Of a stretch of DNA of 64,000 nt, positions 48,574 through 61,465 are shown piece by piece. The stretch is from Aphelenchoides besseyi (taxonomy: Eukaryota; Nematoda; Chromadorea; Rhabditida; Aphelenchoididae). Numbering within the stretch: position 1 is the stretch's first letter; every line of letters begins with the position of its first letter. Made by a program: the position numbers and the translations under genes. The notes under the pieces are model-generated. The model had not been told where the DNA came from. It saw only the letters and a program-made list of their open reading frames with translations, and made no database searches. The stretch is taken from NCBI GenBank assembly GCA_024699855.1, contig JAMPIQ010000002.1:5704001-5768000 (forward strand), in the 5' to 3' direction.

Positions 48574-50567
48574 TTAGCGACGTCGTTTGTGTGATGGAGA
48601 ATGTCTGCGGCTACGATAAGAACGACTCTCACTCTCACGTTCGGTCTTACGATCCTTCTCACGTTTCCGCGAACGATGACTTTCGGGTGTTCGTGATCGT
48701 CGATTTCTATTACTGCGAGAAGGAGAACGGGATTTCGAACGTGAGTATCTTCGTTTAGATCGTTTCGGACTGTGAGCTTCTTTACTTTTGTTTGAGACGT
48801 GGACACCGTTTGAAGATTCCTTTTTGGACGGTAGTACAATAACCTCTGGCTTTGGAGGTTCTGGTTTAGCGTATTTGAGTCGATACAATCCTTCGACATA
48901 AGCGTTGAGTCGTACGTAATCAGGAGCCTAAATCTATATTTCCAAATTTCAACAAATTAGTTAATGACCTTTGGCATCGAATACAATTCGACCAACATTG
49001 ACGCAATAATACGCACATCCTCAGTTTTCGCATCGTATAGTTCGTACCACGGTCGAGGATGTTTGGGCAATGGAACGGGATTGTGAACGGTACGAGCTGC
49101 CAAGAAGATACACGCACAAGCAATTGTTTCTGCTCGATAACGCAGGAAAATGTCAGTACGAAGTCCGTCATTCATGTAGTTCCTGAAACCTCACAAACAC
49201 TTCGAATTCACAAATAGAAACTCACCAGGCACGATACAAGATGTCTTCGCGATCGAGAAGCTTTAGCACGTGCATGTATGCGTAGATCAGTTTGTGCGGA
49301 TGATGTACGTGAACTACAAACCCCAGAACATTCAGAAGACGTCTCTCCGTTTTGATCACCAGATTCTTAAGCTCCACGTAGTTTTTGTCGATCTTCAGGG
49401 GTGTGAGACTAAAAATAAATATCAATTAAAAGTAAGCGCCAATTCACACATCGCATTTCATATTGGACGTTGCAGTGACTGACGTGAGTACGTGGTTTTT
49501 GTTGTTTTAAAGGCGCATTAACAAAAAAATTCGTTTGCCTCGAAAAATTCGCCCTGAACACTTAAAAGCACAGAAACATCTCAAACAGACCGACAAAATT
49601 TGAAGTTAATGCGCTATAAGGTTTCTGATAAACGACCGTAAACTTATCCGTACCACGTCAGTTTGCTGATTTCTGCCCATCAAACCGACACACCATTAAC
49701 TTCGTACGTCCAATTTCGACTCTCAGACGAAATCGTCCGCGAACCTGCAGAAAATGATCGTTAAAAAAATAATATCTTTCTATTCACTCTAAATGTAAAG
49801 ATTTAATCTCAGTTTTTGTTTTCCCACAATAATGAATATTATTGATCGAATAGTAAGTGGTTTGTAACGTCCAATATGAAATGCAAAACAAGACAAAATA
49901 CTCTCACCTTTCTCTCGGATCGTCCAAATTCCTTCGTGTGTGAAGTTGTTTCAGACGATTCACAACGTTGATTATGTCGCGTGGTCGTCGCGGTGCCTCT
50001 TCAATTCGACTCGCCAACAGCAAACAAGCCATAACGGTGTGCTAAAAACTCAGTCTAAACTTTGTTGACATCTCAAAACTAACCAACATGTTGTAGCGAA
50101 CAAAAGATTTCTGATAGTAATATCGTTGGAAGAGAATTTGCCCCGTCGCTGCGGCCGTTTGTGGAAGCCGCAGGAGAATGGCACCGCTTTGGATTAATTC
50201 ACAACCCAACAGTCGGAGTTGCTAAAGAAAACAAGTAAACAAAATAAAACATTCAACTTACTCTTTCAGTTTCCGCATCCAAACCATCAGCCAGTGATGG
50301 TGGTTCTTCGAGTTTCTTTAGCGCATTTTCGTCTAACGTTAAGAACCACTTGTCAGCCGAAATGTCGATGCGTGAGTAGGTACGTTTTTTTCCGTATGAA
50401 GACGGTTTGATTTTCGCCATCAACTCCTCAACTTCAGACATTGGCTTCTTTGTCTCCGTTTTCTCCAATTCAACTTCCTGCATTTGCGGCGTGAGCGCGG
50501 TGTTGACTTCCACTGGTGGGGTGTCCAGTTGGCGGATGCCGGAACTTGACGCATCGACTTCAGTCAT
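48574..50567 (-). CDS. cyl-1: Cyclin L with RS domain
   Basis: Six exons (50262-50567, 50084-50221, 49908-50041, 49226-49408, 48969-49182, 48574-48927) give 442 aa. Two cyclin boxes cover about residues 90-190 ([34 protein letters not shown]) and 190-330 ([32 protein letters not shown]). The C-terminus is an Arg/Ser domain ([11 protein letters not shown], then SHKRRR), marking cyclin L, partner of CDK11/CDK12-type kinases in splicing and transcription. The N-terminus is acidic. All introns are near 50 nt except intron 3, about 500 nt (49409-49907). It appears to be the first gene of a two-gene operon. Confidence 0.93.
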
Positions 50568-50913
50568 GACTCAAATGGTTATGAATGTAATGACTGTGTT
50601 TAATGAGCAACAAGCTAAACAGCGAGAAGTGAAAAGACGCCAAAAGTTTGGAAACTTGAAAGAAAGTCGTTGCGGGATTCAACTACACTCTCAGTCAAAA
50701 CCCACTAACTGAAGTAAAGACAGTAGGTAGTAGCAATGATAAGGCGCAGTGTCTTCAATAACGCAGATTAGCAAAAGAATTAAGACGCTTAACATCTTTC
50801 CGCCTTCTCACGATCGCGGTTTTACGGCCATCGGGTTGCCATGGTTATAATTCGTGTAAACCGTTTGTGTTCATCTGTGAGTCCATTTCTCCGGTCAAAT
50901 ACTGAAATGACCA
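50568..50913. other. Divergent promoter region of cyclin L and nephrocystin-4
   Basis: 346 bp between start codons on opposite strands. No TATA box seen; both promoters must be here. Confidence 0.5.
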
Positions 50914-53900
50914 ATGGGTTCGCCAGCAGCTTGGTATCAATCGTTTTTTGCCAATTTGATCGTTCCGCCAAAATTTGTTCTAAATGAACGGATTGGAGAT
51001 AGTTCACCTACATGTTATGCGTTGACTATATCGCTAGTTGATTTCAAGGAGGTTTGTCGAGTACACTTAAATCACAAAGATTCCAAGTTTAGTTGCCAGT
51101 TGGGTCGTCTTACAAATTGAATTTGTTTTTTTATGATGTTATAACCAAACAATTCTTTGGACGTCAATGGACAAGTTCAACGCAAAAGGCCGAGAAAACA
51201 AATCGAATCAAATTCAACGAGGTTGAAGTCGATTTTTTCCAGCTTTTAACTAATCTTTTAGACACTCTTTTTCTACAGCACAATTAATGACGAGCGTGTT
51301 GTTTTGGTTTGCGAATTGGTACAAAAAAAAGAAGAGTCGTGGGTTGTTGGTTGGAGCACAATCCCGATATTCCGCAAAAATCAACCGATTACCGATTTCT
51401 CTACTCGTCTAGTTACTCAATTTCCATGGGAACGGTCAGTTGACGTTTTAGTGAACCTTATTTCAATCATCGTCTAGATATCAATTGTACAAAGGAACGT
51501 GTATGTGTTTGAAATATGTGAATGGAAGTCACGAATCGAACAGTGAGATTGTAAAACAAGATGCTGTGCTTACGTGCGTTCTTCAAACACACGAACGAAT
51601 GATTCCCGTGGTTAGATATCTGCCCGAATTTTACTTTGTTGGAAAATACGATCTCATTCCGGGACTACAAATTCAAAACGGTTAGATGTCCATTTGCTAG
51701 TTGTATCTTTGTTGTAGAATCTTTGCAACTGGCGAATCCTGAAGTAGCTCCGCGGTTGACCGCCGTATTTGACAATTTGCAAATTTCATTCACGACAAAT
51801 GTCAATCGAATCGATGCGGCGATTCTAAACGCTCTGAACTCGGAGGCGTGTTGGAAACTCAATCGACCATCGAACGATCCCAACATCTCAAAGATGACTA
51901 TTTTGGAGCGCAAAATTCGAATTTGTGTTCACAACGGATTGTGCTATGTGGACGAGCCAACTTACTTGCCACTTTCAGGCACCGAATCAATTGGTGCCAC
52001 AAGACGAAGATCACAATCTTTATCTCGAGCTTCCAACCTGACAAGGTTGGCCAATGAGTTATTTATGAGGAATAAAGACGACATTAAGCTATGACTCCGA
52101 TTTTTTCCAAACGCGAAATTGCGCACGTTTGAACTTGTTTGCAGATGAGAAAGTGGCCGTGATTTTTGCTCTTGATTACATGATTGGGACCCAGAACTCT
52201 GATGGTCGAATTACGAATCTACGAACCGTGATGATCTGCTGGAATGCGTGGTGTCCTTATCACGATGACTCTTTTACTTTGGCCGATACCGTACACATTC
52301 CTTTAGTCGGCGGTCCACGACCGAATCCCGACGATGTTCTGTGCTTCAAAAATATGCTCAGTCTTCGCGATACAAATAGCAATCCGTTAGCGCAAACTGA
52401 TCCACAAATTCATCTCAAATTCAATTTTGCAATTGTTGACTCAACAGTAAGTGCTTATTCTTCACTTTTCAACTCTATTTTTAGGACAAACAACTTTTGC
52501 TTCAAATCCCAGCGATTTCGCGTGCTGAAGATGATCTCACTCCACAACCCAAACCGGACATTACAGCGCACGTTGAACAACAGGCTGAAAAAGTTGTTGA
52601 ACCAAACAAAAGCCCGGAATTGTTAGCCGTTTCCGTAATATTAATTCTTTTTGCTTATATTCAATTTACAATTGTAGCGAAAGTCACAACACCGACCACT
52701 TCAAAAGACAACTTCTGTGCCCATACTTTCGCCTAACAACTCGAACAGTGAGCTTATTGGTGTAATTGACAGTGCACCTACGCGGTAACAACGCATTTTC
52801 TTCTAGATCTTTATCTTGTCTTTAGCATAACCGGATTCTCAAGATCGTTGACTTCGTTCTTCGGACAATTGAACTTCGCTCCAATTCTAAATCGATCAGG
52901 AAAATCGCCGCCTATCATCGATCCAACTTCCACACGTCCAATTAATATCGAATTAGATTTGAATAGTCGATTGGATACACACGAAATAGTCATTCAATTT
53001 CTAGCCATTTCAACGTAGGTGACCTCGTTAACATGTTAATTTTGTTTGTTTTAGAGTGCGCAATAACTATATTTCGAATATTCGAGGAAGTGTCCGCTAT
53101 TTCTTTACACTTAGATTCTATCGTTTTGATGAAGTAACAACGGAAATGTAAGCTAAGATATGGATGAAGACTTGAGAGTTTCTAGGCTTCTCGCTCAACC
53201 AGCTCGTGACTCACGTATTGGAGATCCGATCGTTTTTCAACGTGTTGATGAAAACGAGCAAATTTTGCGTACAAATTCCAACGGATTTATGGTTCGCTTT
53301 ACCGTTGAACGAATGCACATCAATGACAACGCCGATTTTGTTAATTATCTTCTGACCGGAAATCTATGCATTGAAGTTTGGGACGCGGATTCGTTGATGC
53401 ACGTTGGCAGCTCGATTATTCCATTAAAAGTATGTTTGAGAACTGCAAAAGGACATCTCAGACAGTACGAATAGAATCACACATAAGCCTTTTTCGTGCA
53501 ACTTGAAATTATAATCACAGATGACCTCGCAACCATTTTCTCTAACCACTAAGCCACGAGCTTTCAGAGACTTCTACGTCAAGGAGCCGACTCAATTCAA
53601 TTGAACTTGCAGTGTCCGATAGTGGAGAACGGATTTCCAATTGAACGAACAACCACTGGACTCTTGTTCTTACGAATCGCGAACATTGGCCATCCATCAA
53701 ACAATCAAATGGGTATGCGTAGTCAAAAAAAAGATGAATCAGATTCTTTTAGATTTGTTTGAAAGCCACAATAAATCGGCAGTCATAACGAATCGATTAG
53801 TTCGTTTAGGACAAACAAATCAAATCCACCAACTCAGAGCTCAACCATTGGGTGCGATACACGAGTCAGCTCTTCAACGTTTCCTAACCACTCAAAAGTA

Positions 53901-55813
53901 TGTTGAAATGAAATATCGGTGTGGAAAAGTTTTCAGATTGGACATTCGACAAAGAAAAGAAGAAATTTTTGGATACAATGGTTTACGACGAGTGAAGAAA
54001 TGGGAAGAAATGAAAGAGAAACAAACGGAACGTCTGCCCAAAGTGAGTAGTAAAGTTAAATGAAAATACTTTGTTTATCACTTCAGTCCATGTTGAAGCG
54101 TTTTATTTTCGAAGAAGAACTGGAAGCATATCGAACACTACGAATGGAGGGAAAATCAGCAAAACTCTTAAAAGCAGTGTTTGGGTTTGAAGTTTTAAAG
54201 GATTTTTACAGTCAGATATGTGATTTAGATCGATTACCGCTCACCATATCATTTACGCAAAATCAGGGCAAGTCGAGTTCTTCGAGTACGTACTACGGAA
54301 CACGTTTGCTGAGCCAATTAACTGCATAATCGATGTCAGCAATCCGTGCATTAGTGTTGTCACAAACACGGATGAATGGAAGGCCTTCAAAGACGCCAAC
54401 AAACTGAAAACACCCGTAGAACGGGAATTGTTTCACGTTGAATCCAACGGAATGAAATCCGTTTATCTGAACGCTCTCGAGAGTTTGAATATTCCGTTTA
54501 AATTTGATTCATTTGCTCGTGGTCCGCCGTTCGACAGCCCTTCTGAAGCCTACGAAATCAAAGTGAATTCACGTATTTGTTCGTTTCCTAACTTTCTTCG
54601 ATTTAGATCATTTTCAAACGTGCTGGGACTGGAGAACCGATTGCAATTCTCGAAGTTTTAGTACAAAGTCGTGGACACACGTGGGACAATAGTTTTCGTT
54701 GGTTTCATGAGGAAAACGCTCGTTGTTCGAAGTTACTTAAAATTCAGGGCGTCAAAGGTAATTTCTTAAACGAGCAGATAGAAAATTTCGTTTTCAGGAA
54801 ACCAGAAAGTGACATCTATTCGATGTACCGATCCACATGTTTTGTGTTCGATACGCAACGCCCCGAACGGTGGCCAAGAGTTGTTAATCACCGTAAACAA
54901 CATCAAAAGTAAAAACTGAGCATAAATTTTAGTGCTATGCTCCTGAATCACCTCTTTGTCGTGAGTTTTTGGTTTTGATGTACGCAGATCGTTATTTTGG
55001 AACACAGCTCACTAGTTGGGGATTTGCACTTCATGGAATGGTATTCAAGTATTTCGATTCACTTGTCAATGTCTCTGTTTAGCAAAGACTTAATGTCGAA
55101 GCAGTTCAAGGGCAAACAACGAAAATCCCGTTGTTTCTGAAGTAAGTCGGCAAATCAAACGAACAATCAAATTGGTTTAAAGGCCACCGAATGATCCGGA
55201 GATGTTGATTGGATTCAGAAGTTCCACGGATTGTGCCACCGTTATCCCGACAGAGCCAATTGCTTTGACGTCGCCACAACCGTTGAACGATCTGAAACTA
55301 TTGATTGTTCCCAACTTCTCAGGTATGTTTATTTCAACGGCAAGTAGAGAGAAATTGAGGTTGTCGATTAAGAGGCAATTCAAAATGAGAACCCGAAATA
55401 AAGTCTCCTTGTTTTCAGGAAAACGAACTTTTTTGATTACGGCGATTGAAATGAAATTAAGAAAACTGCTCAATGCGTGGATTGTGTTCGTGAACGTTAA
55501 GGAGCCAACGATTGCGAAGACGTACGAGATCGAAATAACGAATTCAACGACTGATTTTGCCAAGAAGATTCAATTTACAAATGAATATCCAGTGGAACGA
55601 AACTATCGATTTTACACTTCAAATGAGCAGATAGTGACAGTGGAGAATGAGTACGAAACCGTTCCTGCAAACGACCAAGCTTCAATTTATCTTCGTTTCC
55701 ATCCAATTGAGATCGATCATCCTGTCTTTCTTGACGTTTTGGTGTTCTGTGAAGACGCAGTCAATGGACAACAGGAAGAAGCCTACGGTCTTCGAATCAA
55801 ATACACTCCGTGA
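50914..55813 (+). CDS. nphp-4: Nephrocystin-4 (ciliary transition zone)
   Basis: About 21 exons (50914-51051, 51093-51221, 51262-51434, 51478-51680, 51718-52045, 52089-52446, 52485-52628, 52678-52784, 52826-53014, 53055-53147, 53186-53429, 53568-53712, 53753-54042, 54087-54219, 54267-54562, 54607-54757, 54798-54892, 54933-55040, 55083-55141, 55183-55322, 55419-55813) give about 1305 aa (vertebrate about 1426). Family-matching segments: LFFYDVITKQFFGR, CVHNGLC, EIVIQFLA, VRYFFTLRFYRF, CIEVWDADSLMHVG, the LLRQG run at 53570, FLRIANIGHP, VEFFEYVLRN, and the C-terminal EEAYGLRIKY. NPHP4 sits at the ciliary transition zone with NPHP1. The exon 14 donor (54219) is uncertain; the intron at 53430-53567 is long and the intron at 55323-55418 is a multiple of three and open, so alternatives exist. 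Confidence 0.88.
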
Positions 55814-55897
55814 AGTTATACCACCGTTTCTATGCGCACTCGTTTGGCTTTTGCAATACTCGGCTTATTTTCTAAGAATTGACGTTTGTGTGATCTA

Positions 55898-55903
55898 AAT
55901 AAA
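55898..55903 (+). terminator. Polyadenylation signal of nephrocystin-4
   Basis: AATAAA 85 bp after the stop, about 25 bp before the convergent gene's stop at 55930. Confidence 0.5.
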
Positions 55904-55929
55904 GGCTGAATAAATGAATCTTTTTATAC

Positions 55930-56762
55930 TCACTCATCATTTTGAAGCTCTGGAAGAGGTAGTGGTTCGAATCGTCGTACAATGACCGTTGATCCACCAC
56001 CTACTTCTGTCTCGTCGATTAATCCAACCCACGATCGTCGAGGCAGTGAAGATGAACGAGTTACTTTTTTAGTTGGACGAATTTGAATACGATGGTCAAC
56101 GTGCAGTCTTTCAAGACTGGTTTTCAAATCGTCCGGACCAGAAATTAGACGTGGAATTTGAATTGTTTGTGTTCCCGTCGACACCGAACGCGTTCTTTTA
56201 ATTCGTGGTCGCTGAGGTTTTTGAATCGGACTGCAACTTCGACGACGATCAGAAAGAGTCGACGATTGTCCCAATTCCGTTGAATCGAGTGGACTAACCT
56301 AAAGATTGTTTACTTTGTCTTATTTCATCAATGTTCAATACTTACAACTCGATATTCTTCTCGTATCTTCTTTCGCTCTTCCCATTCTCGTTCAACCGTC
56401 TCTTTTCGTTCCAAAAGCTTTTCGATCGTACGAAAATATTCGAGATCACTACTCTTCTCCTCGTCTACAACATCTTTGCGATTTCGTTTATTCAATTCAT
56501 CTGATCGGTAGTGTGTTCGGGAACATTGGCGACGACCACAACATCGACAAGCCGAAGTAGCGAAACTGCAGCATATGAGAAGCAGTAGAAGGAAGATGGT
56601 TACACCGAATAGACTGACAATCAAATAGAACTCCATTTCGTTTCCCAGTCCATCAATTGAACGTTTCAGTCTTTTAATCATGAGCTCACACCAAAAACCA
56701 ACACGTTCTAATCGCCGTTCAACGTCTTCCCACCAGCCGCTCACTGTTGTAGAAACAGACAT
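55930..56762 (-). CDS. Single-pass membrane protein with charged tail, unrecognised
   Basis: Two exons (56346-56762, 55930-56298) give 261 aa. A Trp-containing N-terminus is followed by one strong helix at about residues 44-66 (FYLIVSLFGVTIFLLLLL) and a CCxxxxxACRCCGRRxCS motif right after it, suggesting palmitoylation and a type I-like topology. The tail has a coiled-coil stretch (EREWEERKKIREEY), basic Ser-rich blocks and a Pro/Glu end. No domain recognised. The gene is convergent with NPHP4. Confidence 0.7.
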
Positions 56763-57518
56763 AAAGGGGCGGTCGTCGGTTGTCGAGTCCTAATGTACAG
56801 ATCGTCGGGTTAAAAATTCAATTGAAAGGCGACGCGTGAAATGTGAAGAAAACCAAAACACGTGCGTTTACTTCTAACCACTTTGCGCGAATTTTTGATT
56901 CACACGCGTCAAGTAGACAAATCCAGGCGAATCTTGAATTACAAATCAGGTAAACCGAAGATAAATGGCGGCCACCACAAACATTCCGTCAATACGCTTG
57001 AATTACGTTGTGGCTAGCTGAAGGTTCGAATGACGCAAAACCGTTGGTGGCGGTCAATCTCTGCGCAAACGCTCAACAAAGTGGACAACGCGGTTTGTCG
57101 TCTTAGTGTAAGAGCTGTCGCGTCAAACTAGCGGTCAATCTTGAGAGTTAAAATGATGAAAAAGACATAAATCGACCAGTTCAGTCAAAACGGAAAGACC
57201 GCTCAGCGATTTGGAATCCGATTAACAGCAACACAGCGACCCAATTCCCTGCTGCGTATTCGCATCTGATAAATGATTGAACTCAATGCAAATCGCTAGC
57301 TTACTTGCCGTCGTTAAAGAGAATACAAATCGTCTATTACGTGTTTCTTATCGTTTATTCGAAAAGATCTGCTAAGAAAGCGAGCAAGTTGTTCAATACA
57401 AAGTTAGAGTGTTTCAATATTTGAGCAATTGATGGGTTTGTTTCGTAACTTTTGAACCGACTAGACGGTCTAAATGCGAATAATGAGATCGCAATTCAAG
57501 TTTAACTATAGACGAGCA
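56763..57518. other. Intergenic region
   Basis: About 750 bp. No gene seen; GC-richer in parts. It holds the promoter of the minus-strand membrane protein and the 3' end of the kinase gene (TTTATT at 57354-57359 as a minus-strand signal). Confidence 0.4.
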
Positions 57519-60328
57519 CTAACGAACAGCAATGCTATTTGACCGTGGATTGTGAACTTCTTGATGTTCTAATTGACTTGTCGAAGGTCCTTCGTCACTA
57601 CTGCTGTTACTGCTTTCTTCTTTTTTCGTTGAAACCGTCGATACGGTATCAGCTTTGGGTGCATCATAAGGTTGATCTTCTGGAGGGGTTTCATCTAATT
57701 CGTTTTGCGATTCGAATGCAAGATAACCGTATGCCTGTGAGTTGACGTCAAGTAAACCGCTGAGACGGCTACGAATTTCGTCAAAAGTTGGACGTTCCTC
57801 GGGATTAGCGGACCTGAAAATAAGCGCATAGATGAAGAAGATTCTATTTACTTTTTTTACTCACCAACTTGACTTCATGATTTGGGCACTAGCGATAAAT
57901 TAAAATGAGTTTTCATTGTTTTTCTCTTACATTATTTCCGGCGTGTCTTCTGGAATGTTTAGACGAATACCGATGAGCAAATTATGTAGCAAATCTTCGG
58001 CTTCGATAGTCGGATATGGCATTGAAGCGCCGCTGTAGAGCTCAAACATCAACACTCCAAATGACCATCTAAACAGTTGACGCTTAAAACATGAATCAAC
58101 GACTTACACATCCGACTTTTCACTAAACAAGTGCTCTTTCAAACCTTCAATTGCCGTCCATTTTATCGGTATTTTACCGTACGGTGTGTCGTGAAACGCA
58201 CTCAACGGATCGACGGAGTGGCAAAGCCCGAAATCTCCGAGCTAAAACCGAATATGAGATCAAAACGCTATTGATTTACTTTGGCTGTGATTGCTTGAGT
58301 TATGAAAACATTTCTCGCAGCGACGTCCTTATGAACCAAACTATGAGCAGCCAGATAACACTGAAACGAAGATTGTTATGCTCGTTATTAATTATATACT
58401 GAACCAAGGCATCACTAATTTGCCATGCAAGCAACGTCAAATCCTTGGCTCTTAAACAAACGATTTCGGGTTGTTCGCACTGTGGACGAGCTTCCTGCAA
58501 TCCATTCTAAAGTACCGTCAACCATCACTCCGACTTACGTATAAACCATGTGGTCGATGTTTTATCAGAATTTCTCGCAAACTACCCATTTCACACAACT
58601 CGGAAATCAGGAACGGATTGTCAGGATTCGAAACACAACCAATCAAATTCAACAAGTGAGGATGCGGATCGATACTTTTCATCAAATCGATTTCACGCAA
58701 AAAGTTTTTCCTGAACCATCAGTTTTTTGTTCAGTAACTTCGACTTACTTGATTATCTCATCGGCAGTTGAATGCAGAATTTTGACAGCAACAATATTCC
58801 CATTAAACATAGTCACTCCGGTCACTCCGTTAACGATATGCCGTTGACTGACCAAGTTTGCCTGAACGACATACGCAAATGCTCCAGATCCTAAAAGTTC
58901 CCAGTCGATTACAAGCGATTTTTAGGCAAATTCACACGAACCCAGTACATTGTCATAATCGATATCGAGTTCGTTTAAGCCAAGTTCCCATTTGTCCACG
59001 TTACCGTTCACCGTATAGTAGTTGTTAACTGGCAGTTCTTCTTCTTTCTTTCGACCACGACGAAACAGAAAACTACAAACGAAATAAAGGTACTTGTATA
59101 TTTGATGCGCGAACATACTCGAATTTCAGTACCTCGTAGCGATATTTTACTTTCAGAACACACAGAATAACACATGCCAACCCGAGAACCAAGATAAACG
59201 AACAGATAGCGACAATTACGATTACGTACGCGGTTTTTAGCCCTTTTGGCGATACGTTCGGCAATTTGCAGTAGCTAAGCGGTAAACCTTCGACTGAAAT
59301 AAGCGCATGAAATGGTTTATATGACCCGTCATTCACTTAAGTATTTGCCATCTTTATCTGTGGGCAAAATGTAAAGAAGCGATCCCGCTGGTTTAAGAAG
59401 ATAATCCAATTCACAACCAATGTTCTGCAGAAATAAGTCCAAATGAGTAATCAATCTTTTTTAAACTTACATCCGTGGGCCTAAAGATTCAAGGTTGACG
59501 CTGAACACGAAATTTTAGATCAACTGTAAGCTTCGGCTCTTTCAGCTTACGTATAAAATTTCGGTTAGTTTGAGAACAAATCGTAAAAAGATGTTAAAAT
59601 TGAAGAAAAAAACTTGCGATAGGTAGTTATAATTAAGATAAATGATGCGTGTTTGTAGTTTGTAGGTGTTTATAAAGTTTGTAACGTTGTTTCGCAATTG
59701 ACCAATCATATTCCAAAAGAACGGATACTCAGTCACTTGAACGCATCGAATGTTTGTTGGAATGATAAGCGTAGCACTTTCCAAACACTTCAATCCGGTT
59801 ATGTATGTTTTCATAAAGCCAAACAAATCGTACGAAGCATTGTTTCTAGAACCAATTAAAGTTCAAAAGACTTAACAAATATTCATACCCTTTGATATGA
59901 TACAACTTTTCATAATCGGTCTCATTCATCACCATTGAGTGATTGTAGAACTAAAGAGGATGTTTGCTCATCAGCACTTATACTAACCTGCTGGGAGCAG
60001 TCGTCACCAGCGGCGCAATGAACCATTTCCGAGTTATTGGCCAAAGAAAGAAGTCGTACATCGGCTCTAGAGTCAACAAAATAACATCAGTCGATTACAC
60101 GAAATCTTACTGGACATCATTTTGAAATGCTTGTACTTGGCAAAGAGTTAAAAACTCGTAGAAATTGTCGAACTCGGTTGGAACCGTAGTATCGACGTAC
60201 AGAGGCATAATGTAGAGTGTGTGTTCCTTGCATTTTGTTCCAAATAGCACAGTTAAACTCATCGAAAATACGATTAGAAGCGACCAAATTTGCGGGATAC
60301 GACAATTCCCGAAATGTAAGTCGAACAT
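57519..60328 (-). CDS. Receptor tyrosine kinase with altered catalytic motifs
   Basis: Sixteen exons (60111-60328, 59988-60066, 59889-59950, 59614-59845, 59507-59545, 59337-59424, 59119-59293, 58942-59072, 58749-58890, 58539-58710, 58405-58494, 58280-58360, 58108-58241, 57931-58068, 57865-57888, 57519-57813) give 699 aa. A signal peptide (SLLIVFSMSLTVLFG), a short Cys-containing ectodomain, and a single helix (VIVIVAICSFILVLGLACVI, about residue 265) precede the kinase: GSGAFAYV loop (342), VAVK (Lys about 378), HKDVAARN loop (HRD is HKD), DFGLC (506) and KWTAIEGL where APE is AIE. A Ser/Glu-rich tail follows. Wording is nearest FGFR/VEGFR/Cad96Ca-type kinases; nematode-specific groups are likely. 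The ectodomain exons 4-6 are the weakest part; a TGA lies in an alternative reading of 59471-59506. Confidence 0.78.
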
Positions 60329-61465
60329 CCCGAGAGTGTCGGATGAACACGAAAATAGAATTTCTTCGTTTACCTCTTATGAATAAACAGAACAATTTTG
60401 CTGGTTATGTGCTTATTTGGTGCTTGGTCTTATCATTTAATTCCGAGGCAACAAGAACGACGGACTTAAACCTCATGTTTATGATCACACTTGAAATATT
60501 TCGTATTGTTAAGCGAGAAGGACACGCTTTCAAATCCGCTTAGAGGTCGGAAAATGCGCACATTTAAAGATTTACGTTTAAATTTATAGAAATTATGTTC
60601 ATCATCATCATCATTCAAGACCTTTTCGCTATCGCAGATAAGCATGCTTGCTCAGAAGACGAAATTCGTGGGTAGGTTTTGCGTAAGAAGATAAAATGAT
60701 TTTTGTTGGCTGTGTAATACCTTCATCATAACTTTTTTTGTACATAGTATTCAACAAAAGGTACATTAAGGGCAAGTGAAGACAAAGTCGCGAAGTTATT
60801 CATAGCTCAAATTGTCTCCATAAGGAGATTACTGGTCATCTAAGTGTTGAATGATGTAAAAAGTTAACGAAAAAAACTTGTGTTTGAAGTCAGATATCCA
60901 TAATACTTCGAATTGGAGGTGATTTTTATATTAAAGTGATGCTGAATAAACTGCTCAGCGTCTATTTTTGATTAGAAGTTTTGCAAGAATTCAAAAGCTT
61001 AAAAACATCTCGTCCGCGATCGCTCTACATGAAAGCATTCGATTACCTATTCTCGACTTTAATTTGTTTGTTGGCTCATGAAAAGTCTGTCGATGGAAAT
61101 TGTTTCTGCGGCAGTTTAGTTGCAGCTTAGATTTCAATTAACCTATTGCAGTCTATGATCTTAACTATTATCTAAGAAACACATGAATTGAAAACAATAT
61201 ATTCTTATGACTGAGACTATTTTCATATTTCGAACTGTAAAGGTGTCAATGATAGTTCGATTAAAGCAGAGATGATGTTGTTTAAGCGGATTTAAGTAAA
61301 ATGACTGGATCACTTGTTGTTGAATACACTGATCCCTTTGGTTTCGGACCGAATTTTTGTTTGTTGATTTCTTGGCTTCATGATTCTTCTTCACGATCAG
61401 ATGAATCAAACGATTTGAGAACGTGGAAAGTCGAACGTGCCGTCTCATTGTTTTCAATCGACAAA
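60329..61465. other. Intergenic region
   Basis: About 1.1 kb with no supported gene. A short ATC repeat run lies near 60600. Short open stretches only. Confidence 0.4.

Noticed and set aside
53430..53567. Open reading frame within an NPHP4 intron suggesting an extra exon
   Set aside because: The family alignment continues directly from LK at 53429 to RLLRQG at 53568 with no missing residues.
59471..59506. In-frame TGA in the kinase ectodomain
   Set aside because: A GT donor at 59506 removes it while keeping phase, so pseudogenisation is not needed.
60594..60640. Short ATC repeat with an ATG giving a small Ile-rich peptide
   Set aside because: Low-complexity repeat with no supporting signals.
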